In this document: positions 1 to 9,900 of the stretch, piece by piece | Numbering within the stretch: position 1 is the first letter of the stretch | Layout of the letters: every line of letters starts with the position of its first letter | Assembly: GCA_005881615.1 (NCBI GenBank) | Contig: VBBR01000067.1 | Coordinates: 1-42,719, forward strand | DNA length: 42,719 nt | Reading direction: 5' to 3' | DNA from: Candidatus Bathyarchaeota archaeon | Lineage (GTDB): Archaea; Thermoproteota; Bathyarchaeia; 40CM-2-53-6 | Translations under genes and position numbers: made by a program | The notes under the pieces: model-generated | Seen by the model: only the letters and a program-made list of their open reading frames with translations | Databases searched by the model: none | Told to the model about the DNA's origin: nothing

Positions 1-111
1 CGACCTCAGCGTATTAAGATGAATCCTTCATCTACAGAGCCTACTCCTGGAGGGCCTTGTCTTATTACTTGCCCGAAAACAGAACATTGATCGATTGACT
101 TGCTCTCCGGA

Positions 112-699
112 ATGCTTGTTGTTCTCCGAGCGCTGGAACGAGAAGATCTGATAACACTCCACAAGTGGCAGAACGACGAAGAGATCATGCGTTTGGCCCG
201 CTCGTTTCCCGACCATGTGATCTCAAAGGAAGCGCTAGAGACCGAATTCGCGAGAGAGCTGAAAGGAGACGATACGGGAAGAAGAGCCTACATTATCGAA
301 GAGAAATCCAGCAATAAGCCGATCGGCTGGGCGACAATTCGAATTCACCAATTCCAACGAAGGGTGACAACCGCTGATGTCGGTTTGGCACTGGGGGAGA
401 CGACTGCTTGGGGCAAGGGATACGGGACAGAAACAGCTAACCTACTACTGGACGAGGTGTTTAGACAATTGAACCTTCACCGAGCCGAATGGTGGACCTA
501 TGCCGAGAACAACGTCAGCGTCCAACTGGCTAAGAAACTAGGCTTCAAAGAAGAAGCCCGCCTACGGGATGCCGTATTCTTCGACAACCGCTACCACGAT
601 CTGGTTGTACTTGGACTGCTCAGACAGGAATTCGAATCGATAAGAACCGCGCCCGAAACCTCCCGCGACAAGACCGTTAGCTATTTACAGAGCCCGTAG
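112..699 (+). CDS. GNAT-family N-acetyltransferase (RimJ/RimL-like)
   Basis: A protein of about 195 aa with one complete GNAT fold. The acetyl-CoA loop is visible as a glycine-rich GKGYGTE stretch about two thirds along, followed by the LGFKEEARLRDAVF pattern typical of RimJ/RimL-type enzymes that acetylate the N-terminus or side chains of proteins, or small amines. The ATG at 112 is preferred because the fold begins directly after it. A TTG at 100 in the same frame would add four residues. No Shine-Dalgarno sequence is visible, as is usual for leaderless archaeal genes. The FKBP gene follows 20 nt later on the same strand. The family is clear but the substrate cannot be predicted. Confidence 0.85.
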   Translation: MLVVLRALEREDLITLHKWQNDEEIMRLARSFPDHVISKEALETEFARELKGDDTGRRAYIIEEKSSNKPIGWATIRIHQFQRRVTTADVGLALGETTAWGKGYGTETANLLLDEVFRQLNLHRAEWWTYAENNVSVQLAKKLGFKEEARLRDAVFFDNRYHDLVVLGLLRQEFESIRTAPETSRDKTVSYLQSP

Positions 700-719
700 C
701 AGAAAACCTGCGACCAGCA

Positions 720-1058
720 TTGAGTAACCTTGAGACGAAGGCCCAGAAAGGAGACACCGTATCCGTACATTATCTCGGACGATACCCAGGTGGGAAGGTT
801 TTCGACACTTCAATGGAGAAAGAAGCGAAGTCCGCAGGACTCTACAACCCTGCCCGAGACTACAAACCCTTGCAAGTAACACTCGGAACCGGAAAAGTCA
901 TCCAAGGATTTGATGAAGCCTTGATCGGCATGAAGATCAACGAGGAGAAAGAGGTCGTAATTCCTCCCGAGAAGGCCTACGGAAAATCGGGTAACCATCC
1001 AATGGCAGGCAAGACTCTACAGTTCAAACTGAGAGTAACCAACATCAAACGGCCGTAA
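720..1058 (+). CDS. FKBP-type peptidyl-prolyl cis-trans isomerase
   Basis: A 112-aa single-domain FKBP that should catalyse proline cis-trans isomerisation during protein folding. The sequence has the family hallmarks in order: VHYLGR, FDTS, the LGTGKVIQGFDEAL active-site stretch and the PPEKAYG flap. The length matches the minimal FKBP12-like domain, so the insert-in-flap chaperone domain found in many archaeal FKBPs is absent. No signal peptide is seen, so it is probably cytosolic. The start is a TTG at 720; no in-frame ATG lies before the conserved core. It lies 20 nt after the GNAT gene and 36 nt before the next gene, all on the plus strand, so co-transcription is possible. Confidence 0.9.
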   Translation: MSNLETKAQKGDTVSVHYLGRYPGGKVFDTSMEKEAKSAGLYNPARDYKPLQVTLGTGKVIQGFDEALIGMKINEEKEVVIPPEKAYGKSGNHPMAGKTLQFKLRVTNIKRP

Positions 1059-1094
1059 CGAGATCCCAAACGCAACCTAACACGGGGGACTCCG

Positions 1095-1866
1095 TTGTAC
1101 CGTGTGAGGCTCATTCACTGGAACGCAGCCGAAGCCAGAGAGAAAGCAGATCACCTGCGCTCTGCCGGATATGCTGTGGAATACGACCAGTTCACCCCAA
1201 GCATGCTTCGCGAAAGAGAAGATCCTCCAAACTTTGTGGTCATTGACCTGTCCCGGTTACCTTCTCAGGGACGTGATGTGGCTATGGCACTAATCCTACA
1301 AATCAACCCGAACAATACCCTTGGCCTTTGTCGACGGAGAGCCCGAGAAAGTAGAAATGGTCAAGGCTCAGATTCCCGACGCACACTACACAAACTGGGA
1401 TCAGATCCTCGAAAGGCTGGAAGACGTCATCAAGCACCCTCCTGAAGGACCTCCTAAAGCTCGGTCACGCCTAGAAGGCTACGCGGGGGCGTTACTTCCC
1501 AAGAAGCTCGGAATCAGACCGGGATACACCGTTTCCCTTGTCGGAGCACCTCCAGAGTTCCGACAGACATTGGGCGAATTACCAGAGAATGTGGTGTTGC
1601 GAGATGGTGTAAGAGGCCAGTCCAACCTAACCCTCTGGTTTGCAAAGTCTCGAAGAGAGCTAGAAGAAAGACTGCAACACATGAGAGTGTATTCAAAGAA
1701 CGCTGGATTATGGATTCTATGGCCGAAACAGTCGTCTAAACTTCAAACAGACTTGGGGCAGCCCGTTGTCAGGGAGGCAGGGCTCGCGGCAGGCATGGTT
1801 GATTTTAAGATCTGTTCGATCGACAAGACTTGGTCCGGCCTCCGATTCTCTATGAAAGAAAAGTAA
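1095..1866 (+). pseudogene. Receiver-like plus DUF3052-like protein, split by a one-base frameshift
   Basis: Two overlapping reading frames form one protein of about 256 aa. The first (TTG 1095) gives a CheY/receiver-like N-terminus, with a hydrophobic strand ending in VVIDLS. The second frame resumes at LAFVDGEP (about 1321) and ends with a DUF3052-type domain (PKKLGIRPGYTV near residue 135, WILWPK near 205, VDFKICSIDKTWSGLRF at the C-terminus). Removing one C from the CCC at 1318-1320 joins the frames as NNT-LAFVDGEP with no residues lost. The coding quality of both halves argues for a recent mutation or a consensus error rather than an old pseudogene. DUF3052 function is unknown. The receiver assignment is my reading of the secondary-structure pattern and the DLS aspartate. 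Confidence 0.7.
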
Positions 1867-1970
1867 ACGTCGTCTGCCACGGTTGGCGTGCTGGCTCTAG
1901 CCTTAAGCCGCTCTCGGTCTTGGGTTGAGGTCGATCACTTTACCCGGACTAAGTCCCCTATGGTAACACA

Positions 1971-2084
1971 ATGTCAGTACATTCGTCTCTTCGAAGTAGA
2001 GTTACGACTTTGGATTTGGCGGTCTTGGAACGGTTTGTGAGAGACGAGCAAGAGCGTCGTAAGGACTGGAGGCGCGAGGAGTGA
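1971..2084 (+). CDS. Small ORF, 37 aa, coupled to the downstream membrane protein
   Basis: An ATG-initiated ORF of 37 codons encodes a charged, probably helical peptide that starts MSVHSSLRSR and ends in an Arg/Glu-rich stretch. Its TGA stop overlaps the GTG start of the next gene (GTGA at 2081-2084), the usual geometry of translational coupling. The peptide is not recognised. The overlap and the absence of another gene in this interval are the only support, so it could also be a leader ORF that times translation of the membrane protein. Confidence 0.4.
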   Translation: MSVHSSLRSRVTTLDLAVLERFVRDEQERRKDWRREE

Positions 2085-2329
2085 GCTTGGTGGACATTCT
2101 GATCTCAATCGGTAGTGCTGGGCTGGCCGTGTTTAGTCTGCCCACAGTGCTGAACAAGAATTCTCAAGTTCCGAGAAGGACTGCAAGCATTCCTTCAGCG
2201 TCAATTCTAACCTATTTCGTTCCTCTATTTGCGATCAGCGGACTAGAGCTTACCGCGATAACGATCGCGGGACAAGCAGTCGTGTGGTGGCTAATCGTTG
2301 CCTTTAGGCCTGTCAGAAAGACAGGATAG
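2081..2329 (+). CDS. Small membrane protein of unknown function
   Basis: An 82-aa protein with about three hydrophobic segments (residues 5-22, 42-58 and 58-75) separated by a short basic loop (KNSQVPRR), ending in a basic tail. The size recalls SemiSWEET-like small membrane proteins, but the PQ-loop motif is not present, so no transport role is claimed. The GTG start overlaps the stop of the preceding 37-codon ORF, and a purine-rich GGAGG lies 11 nt upstream. It is the last gene before the accessory island, ending 10 nt before the 15-bp tRNA-end repeat. Confidence 0.6.
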   Translation: MSLVDILISIGSAGLAVFSLPTVLNKNSQVPRRTASIPSASILTYFVPLFAISGLELTAITIAGQAVVWWLIVAFRPVRKTG

Positions 2330-2673
2330 TTTGTGGTCTGGTGCGGCCGCCGGACACCGCAATATAAGTGCAAATCCCATACGCCAACCCCGAAACCGCA
2401 AATTTATCGGACGGATTTGAACCCGCAGGAGAAGGTGCGAGAACCGATATCCGGCGTCAGTTCCCCAAGCACATACCCGAATCCGATTTGTTATGCCAAT
2501 GGGTACTGGCCCATCTGGGGGGTGGGTTCGCGGACCAGTTTACGGGTGCATATGGGTGGCCTTACTTTCGGCCTGTAGTCGAGCCCAAGAAAAGATCCTG
2601 CCTGTCCCCTAATGAAGCAACACAGACAAGCTTCTTGATGGTGCCCAATGGGCAGGTTGGAAGTTGGGATTCC
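2330..2673. other. Gene-free interval with tRNA-derived sequences at the island edge
   Basis: No convincing coding sequence is seen in these 344 nt; the short ORFs lack recognisable composition. The interval holds the 15-bp copy of the tRNA-Gly 3' end (2339-2353). It also holds a T-arm-like stretch on the minus strand at about 2414-2427 (GGGTTCAAATCC). Together they suggest remnants of a tRNA gene or an attachment site. Confidence 0.5.
2339..2353. repeat. 15-bp direct repeat of the tRNA-Gly 3' end (candidate distal att site)
   Basis: TGGTGCGGCCGCCGG here is identical to 12252-12266, which is the 3' end of the tRNA-Gly gene (CCA, discriminator base, 3' acceptor strand and the last bases of the T-stem). 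Both copies have the same orientation, 9.9 kb apart. This is the geometry left when an element integrates at a tRNA 3' end. No integrase gene is seen between the copies, so a chance GC-rich match or an old tRNA fragment remains possible. Confidence 0.5.
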
Positions 2674-3430
2674 TCATTCCGGAAATATTCGAACCATGTC
2701 GTTAGCTGATAAGTTCATTGATTGTCTCAGATCGAAAATATCCAGAACCTCTTTTGCCCCTAGGGCAGATCGTACGGTAGGCCCAAGGTCTATTGTAATT
2801 TGGTCGAACGTTCGTTTTGACTGTTCGGAGAGTTTCAAGCATAAAGCAAGATGGGGAGGCTCTCCTGTAGATGGAATGTGGATCTGGCCAATGAAGGCTT
2901 CTCTCACATCTTCTGTCGATCGGAAATAGCCGGGAAATGCGTTGTTTTGTCGGGAGGCTCATCGTAATTTTCCGTTCATCTTCGAGTTTCTTGAATATGG
3001 TTCCATCAAGAAGAGCGTTAACCTGTTCCGGTGAAAGAGTCAAGACAACCATGTGTCCAGGGTTTAACACGTACGTTCTATTCGGGCCTAATTGCTGAAG
3101 CAGTGTCTTGCAGTTGATGTTGAAGTAGCCAGTATTGACATAATACTCTGAAGGGATGACATCGGTCATTCGTTTCATGGACGAATAGATGGGGACAACG
3201 GGCTGTCCTTTGTATTCAACCAACCTCACCTCCGACTCATTGTCGGTGTCATATTGGTGGGAGTTTTCTGGGACTGTGTGGGCGGAATGCAGTTTCCCAA
3301 GGGTGAGTATTGACGAGGTTATTAGTTCTCTATAGAACTCCGGACGTACTTCCGTATTCTTGGCTGCGGCGACTAACAGCTCTTCTAGACGGTTCTCAGG
3401 AACAAATTCTGGGGGAAGTCTTGGCTTCAT
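2674..3430 (-). pseudogene. SseB-like protein, broken by a one-base frameshift
   Basis: The ATG at 3430 opens a frame with an SseB N-terminal-like domain: LEELLVAAAKN, then EVRLVEYKGQPVVPIYSSM, then LGPNRTYVLNPG and LSPEQVNALLDG. The C-terminal SseB-like part (YFRSTEDVREAFIGQI to LGAKEVLDIFD) is in the neighbouring frame and ends at 2674. Dropping one base from the TTTT at 2945-2948 joins them as LPTNNAFPGYFRS, giving about 251 aa. SseB domains are known from bacterial secretion-associated proteins and many stand-alone bacterial genes; function here is unknown. It lies 195 nt downstream of the candidate immunity gene on the same strand, so it may belong to the Rhs operon. Confidence 0.7.
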
Positions 3431-3625
3431 GGTGCCCTCAAACTTCTCAATTTGCCGGACGATTAATCATTGGGTAACGGTCGCGCGGCGCGTGGTTCAA
3501 GATGTTGCTACCCGTCGATTAGCCCGTCAGGGTTTCAGGCTCAGTTATCTATCTTCACCCGCGCCACTCATCTTCGAGCGTAGAGCAGTAAAGCTCCGAC
3601 CTCCGACATTATGCCCACCAGGTTC

Positions 3626-3961
3626 TCACCTCGCCCGTCTGAGAGTGCCTATCCCAGCAGCAACCTCATGCTCCGCGGAGTCGAGAAGGCTAACATTGAC
3701 CCTAATCGGTTTCTTTGCCCTAAAATCGTTCCAGGTTTCCATATTCAGACGACGGCCTACGAATAGTGTTAGCCCTTGGAAAGAGGGCTGTGTATCTTGT
3801 TCTAGCTGAATGACCGCCCCGCGGTCTGGGGGGGGTCGTGACAAGGGCAGCATCGCAATTATCCTGCCACGGATTTGCTGGCCACCCGACAATGGAGCTG
3901 TTGCCTCATCAATCTGAAGAATTATGTCAAAATCCTCGTCAGTCGTTGCCGTTAGTATCAC
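3626..3961 (-). CDS. Candidate immunity protein to the Rhs C-terminal domain
   Basis: A 111-aa protein, unrecognised by family, without signal peptide or membrane segment. It looks like a small beta-rich protein (IRVNVSLLD; LFVGRRLNMETW). Its GTG start directly abuts the TAG stop of the Rhs gene (TAGGTG), which means tight translational coupling. In polymorphic toxin systems, a small soluble protein placed immediately after the toxin-bearing C-terminus is usually the cognate immunity protein. That assignment is inferred from position and size only. The start is well defined because an upstream extension would read into the Rhs stop. Confidence 0.6.
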   Translation of the reverse strand: MILTATTDEDFDIILQIDEATAPLSGGQQIRGRIIAMLPLSRPPPDRGAVIQLEQDTQPSFQGLTLFVGRRLNMETWNDFRAKKPIRVNVSLLDSAEHEVAAGIGTLRRAR

Positions 3962-6900
3962 CTATGGTCCAAGTGGGATAGGTACCCCGATCAGCTCGAT
4001 CGTTGCAATCTCCTTAATGAAATACTCTATTCCACCGCCTTGCGTTATGATTTCGCCTGCACTTGTAAATCTTGGTTGTGCAATGTCTGGGCCTGTAATA
4101 TCCGGATTATCAATGAACTGAAACGCGATTCTAAAGTCCTTCAGTTCAGGGAGACTCAGTCTTTGAAAGGCTAAGGATTGACTGTCGTAGATTTCGTCCG
4201 TAAAGAACGCGGCCGCTTTAGGCCCGCCTGGAACGAGCACAGGATCCTCTTGGAGGTTTTGAAGTTGAGAGGTTGTGACGTACCTGTAGAAAGTCGTCGG
4301 CGGAGGTTCAGGGGGGGTAGGTGGTGGCTCGCAGGCTTGTGGGTCTTCTTCACAGACCCCGAGTGCCGTTGCCGCTCCACCTCCAGCTGATCCAATGCCG
4401 ATCAAAGGAGCAAGGAGAGCTGCACCCGCGACTAATCCACTTGCGAGGAATGCACCACCAGAAAGCATCCTTGAACCCGTGTAAACCTGCGCTGCTGTGG
4501 GACCTAGAGTGGAACTTACAAGTTGATCAGTATTGACCCCAGTCAGCTTCTCTCCGATGTTGATAACCCCATTTTCCGGCCCTAATGTCTCTAGGAAACC
4601 CCCAGCGCAGCCGCCAAAGTCAGTCCAGCTGCTAAAACAGTCAAGGCCCGCCGAGTCGATGCTAGATGTCGGACTATTGAGAACATATAGGTACCGATTG
4701 AGACTCTGCGGGTATGCTCTGTGACCTGCCAAGGAATCTGGACTTATGAACCGTCCTATTGATGGGTCGTACCAGCGGTGATAGTAATAGTACAAACCTG
4801 TCGTTGCGCTAACAGGTTTGCCTGTGAATTTCAGCTGTGGAGCTGTGGGGCAAGTTGGACAGGTGGGGGTTCCGTTATCTTGCCCGTAAGGCTGGTATCC
4901 GTCTGAATACCACACGGTAGCGTCGTCCTTTGTCATGAGTCTTACGCTGCCTAGACCATCGGTGTGATAGTATCTCGGAGTGTGGTAGCTCAGATTGTCT
5001 GACGTGAATGCGACGAGCCGAGACCCCGCGTAAATGTAGTCTGTGCCATTCTTCCAGAGAGTCGCCGTACCCAGATACGCGAAGAAATTGGTCGGCGATC
5101 CCTCCATCGCTTCCACCATACGCCCGCTTCCATCGTAAGCGTATGTTCCCTGGGGTGTCCCGTTTGCAACTTGGAGGAGGTGGTTACCTGGGTCCCAAGT
5201 GTAGGTCCATGTTGTGGACCCGGTTGTCTTTGACAGCAGGTTGCCGTTGCCGTCGTACGTGTAGGTGGTTGTTCCGGCTGACTTGAGTTCATTGTTTGTA
5301 GAGTTATACGTGTAGTTGGTTATGGTGCCGTTGACAGTCTGGCTCAGCCTGTTTCCAAGATTGTCAAGAGTGTATGATAATACTCTGTTTGCTCCTTGGC
5401 TTGTAATGTTGGAGTTGGTGAGACGCTGGAGCGGATCGTATCTGTACTGTTCGTTAACCTTGGCCTGATTGACTTGGCCCGTGAGACTGGCAACGGTTCC
5501 TGTGTTATTGTAGGTGTAGGCGAGCCGGAGCAGTGTCGTATGAGTGCTGGTGTTATTGAGCTGCTCCAAGGAGATCCTGCTCATTGGGTCGTAGGTGTAG
5601 TTCATTATGAGACCGTTTCCATACTGAATTCCTTTAGTTCGGTCGTCTGAGTCGTAGCTGAACTTGGCGAAGACAACGAATGGCGATGAGACGTTAAGCA
5701 GTCTGCCGGCCTGGTCATAGGAGTAGCTGACCGCGATGTTCGGCTTCTGCACATTTGTTGTTGGATAAACTAGGCCAGACAGCATTTCGCCCAGGTAGCT
5801 GAATGTGAAGCTGACGGTCTTGACGCCTCCTCCTGACCGCGTAATAGTTCCTCCACTGCCGAAACATCCGAGGTCGGTAATCGTTCTAGTTGTTGGGTTT
5901 ACTCTGTATGTTTCATTTAGGACCCGATTACGCGCATCGTAGAGGTAGCTTATTGTTGCGTTCTGGTTTTGAAGCGATACTATGTTGTTGTCTTTGTCGT
6001 AAGCGTAATTTGTCCCGGTTGTCTTTGCAGTACTTGCTCCGCAGAAAGTAGCGGTTGTGACTCGATTCAGTGAGTCATAAGCAGAGAGAGTTTTCAGAGA
6101 AGCTCGATCAATCTTGCTGATGAGATTTCCGTTCTTGTCGTAACTGTAGGTCTCACTTGTACCATCAGGGTAGTTTGCGGTTAAGAGTCTGTAGAGGTTG
6201 TCGTATGAGTACGAGGTTGACTTTGTCGCAGCATTGGATATTCTTCTTAGGTTTCCGACCTCGTCGTAATAGTAGTTGGTGACGAACGAATAGCCGTTCA
6301 GGACTTTAGCTGTGCAGTTTGAATTGGCGTATTCCACAACGCTGATGAGGCGTCCGAGGCGGTCATAGACACTGCAGCGAGAATTGCTGTCCGGGTCGGT
6401 TGTAAGGCTCCAGGAGCCAGTGTCATTATACAATTGAGACACGATCTTGTTGTCCGGAGTAGTCGAGCTTGTTATCCTACCAATCGCATCGTAGGAGTTC
6501 TGATAGAAGTACCCTAGCGAGTCTCTCGTGGAAACAGTCTCATCCATCCAGTTGTACGTGTTAGGGGTGTTGGAATACAACATTCCTCCGAGGAATCTCT
6601 GTAGACCGCTGGTTCTACCGATGCCATCGAAAACTTGTCGTGTCAACCATCCGTTTTCGTTTGTCGCATCGACATAATTTCCTGCGTCGTTGTAAGTGTA
6701 CCTTACGTAGTCCGGGTAGCTCACTTGGTTCGACAGTTGTATCGCGTCAGCAATCTCCTGCCAATACGAAGAAACGCCGAAACTGAAAGTGACGGCGAAA
6801 TTGGTGACGATGCTGTTTTCGATTTGGTACTCAGCACCATAACCCCCTATAGAAATTATCGAGGTGAAGCCAGATTGGGGAGACGCAACCGCCCCGGTGC

Positions 6901-9900
6901 CATGCTGAACACCGGCAAATACTAAGTCCTTAGAGTTGGTCGTCGATATTGTTGCTGAAGTAGTTGCCTGTTGGCCGCTGATGGCGTCAGTACCTGTTCC
7001 CGGTAGAGCTGAGTTCGGGTCGAATGGGCTGTTGAAGTTAGCACCGCTAATCGCGAAGACCTGGAGCCCGTTGTAGTTGGGTCCACAGTTCGATATCGAC
7101 TCATTAATCATGTCAGAAGACAACGCGCCGGTGCTCTTCGCCCAGAACTCCGCAATCTGGTCCCGATTGCTACCAGTGGTTCCGTCGTTCCTTCCCGACA
7201 CACCGGCCCTGAGCGTCCAAGACAGACCAGCAGTGTCAGAGACCGAAAAAGTACAACTTGCTGCGACCTGGTCAAGAGTCTCAGACGTAAAGACGATGAT
7301 GATGTCATTGGGGTGCGATGTCTGGAAGGCCACGGAACAAGACTGGGTAAGGTTGGAGCACTCAGCGATAGCCGAGCCATCAATTTGTGGTTGACCGGGA
7401 CTGTTTGTTGGATAGTCGGTGCTCGTGAGACGTCCGAGAATGTCGTACTGATACGTCGATATGTTCCCATTCGGATCGGTTCTAGATCTAAGCGTACCCA
7501 AGTTCATGTCATAAGTGAAGAGCTGGGTGATTTTCGTCGAGCCGGGGATTAGTACTTGAGTCTCATTTGTCACATACGCAAACAAATAGCCTGCCGAATA
7601 GGTCAGGTAAGTGTAATTGCCTCGAGGGTCCATCACAGACAGCAGATTCCCGAATGCGTCATACGTCCTTGACGTCTGCAGCCATTGAGTAGCTCCCCCG
7701 GTGCCCAGCCGGGTTTTGGCCTGGTTCAGCCCTCCCCAGGACGAATAACTATAGTATGTCTCGATCGGGGCCGAACTCGTCCCGTTCTGGAGCGCTGCTC
7801 GTCCAGCCGGGAGTCCGTGGACTGTCGTGCCGGGAGCGCCATTTTGGTAGAAAGAGTTTGAGAAGCTTGTTCCGGTTATTCCTAGAGCGACGGTTGTAGC
7901 GGTGACGTTGTCGAAGAGTGCGGAATATCCTCCTGAGTATAGGCCAAAGCCCGTGGCTAATGATATGTCGTTTGATGTGAAGGTTCCTGATACGGAGCAT
8001 GATACGCCCGGCGCGGTTGCGGATCCCCATGCCTGGCTGCCGCTTGTCGTGAAGTTAAACCGGTACCAACTGTTGTAATTTAGGGTACAAGGGTTCTCCA
8101 CCCTCCACGCGACATACTCGTCTAACAACGAGAGTTTGACCCCTGATGTCGAATTGTGAATTACCAGGGCCCATTTTCTCATCCCATGTCCCGGATAATG
8201 TGTGATGAGACCAACTCTCGCATCCGACGTGCTCGTTTGTTTTGTGATGTAGATAGACGCGATTAGGGATATGGAAGGGGTGGTTGCGTTGGTCCAAGCG
8301 AAAAAGCCTTCTTGATGAGTTGGGTTACTGGAAGGGCTTGTACCGTTGTACGCTCCGTTTCTGACGCGCCAAGTACCATTGTACGTGTACCAGAAGTTGT
8401 CTGTTTCTGTAATATTTTGCTGGCTGAAGGTTTCTTGGAAAGAGTTGAACCCCGGAGCTAAGCCGTTGTTGTAGAATGCGTTGAAAGAGTCATGGTACCA
8501 TTTTGCTGAAGGGTTGATTGCGGAGCGCGTGTAGATCAAATCTCCCCAGTAATCGTACCTGTAATAGTTGGTGTAGCTCCCAATATTTCCAGACCCATCG
8601 GTCACAAGGAAAGTCTCCTGGGGAACCTCCCCGTGGACTCCGAAGGTCTGGATAGTTCCTCTTACGAAAGGATGCTGAGGATCGGACACATTCGATTTTA
8701 CTACTCCAAACGAGTACGCATAGTTGATGTAGTTTCCAACCGACGTCCCATTATACGCGGTCACCGTGGCAGCCGTCATCATTCCACTGTTTGAGTCATG
8801 AAGATACGAGTACGTGAATTGACGGATTATGGCTCCAGTTGACGAATAGACTATTTGTTTCGCGACTCGGTAGACAAAGTTGTTGTAAGGTAACTGCGAG
8901 ACTGTGTCGCCGAGATATGTGTAATTCGAATACCAACTTGTGGGATAGGTTACTCGTGAAATGTAATACCGAGTAGCACTTGAATCAGCGAGGGCACTGT
9001 ACTGGAACTGAGTAGTCCGTCCCGCAGGATCGGTCACGCTGGCCAGATCATAAGTGCCTCCCGCCGGGTTTGAGTATGAATAGGATACGCGCCTTACAAA
9101 ACCGGTTTCACTGCTACAAGTGCCACTGGACACTTGGTCAATACTGGCTAGGTAGTTGAAGCTGGTATAGCAGAATAGGAAGACACGTCCGACAGTGTCA
9201 GTGATCGAAGATATAGTCAGACCGTTATAGTTGAAATTCTCGGAGTTGTTTCCTGTGGAGTCGGTAATACGTAATAGAAAATAGTTGCCCGTATTGTCGA
9301 AATGGTAGATAACACCAATCTTTGTGATTAGATCGATCGTGTAGTCTGAATTCTGGACGAGCCTGAAGTATTCTCCTTGATGATTCTCCCAAGAACAATG
9401 TGGATAGCAACCGTTGAGCCAGTTTACAGGGAACTTGTAGCTTTCACCGTTCCAGAGATAGACCACGTTGTTGGTGCCATCGTAAAGAGGAAAGTTGAGC
9501 CCCCAACCTATACCCACGGGTGCTCTTGACGCGCCTCCGAAGATGCGAGTAATCTCAAGATTCAAGCCTCGTCCAGGCACGTTGAAGTCAGTCTGGCTTA
9601 TCGTTAGAGTTCCCGTGTTCGGAGACACTGCCTCATCGAGGTTGCGGATGTATTGCCCGTTGGGGGCTATCCCGTTTCCATTCCAAGGATAACTCGGAGA
9701 GGCATACGGTGACCAGACCGTCTGGATGGGAATCGCTCCGAACATTATGTTGTACGGGGCGACATAACCCTCTGTCCAAACTAGCGAGATCTTGCTTGCG
9801 TTTGTAGAACTTGACTGCGCGAGTGCTGATCCGATGGTGAATGAGCCTGTGCTGGGATTGATCACTCGATTTCTGAATTGAGCGATTGTTGTAGAGTCGT

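Noticed and set aside
2648-2929. Plus-strand ORFs antisense to the SseB-like gene
   Set aside because: They are shadows of the minus-strand gene, whose frames show clear domain similarity.
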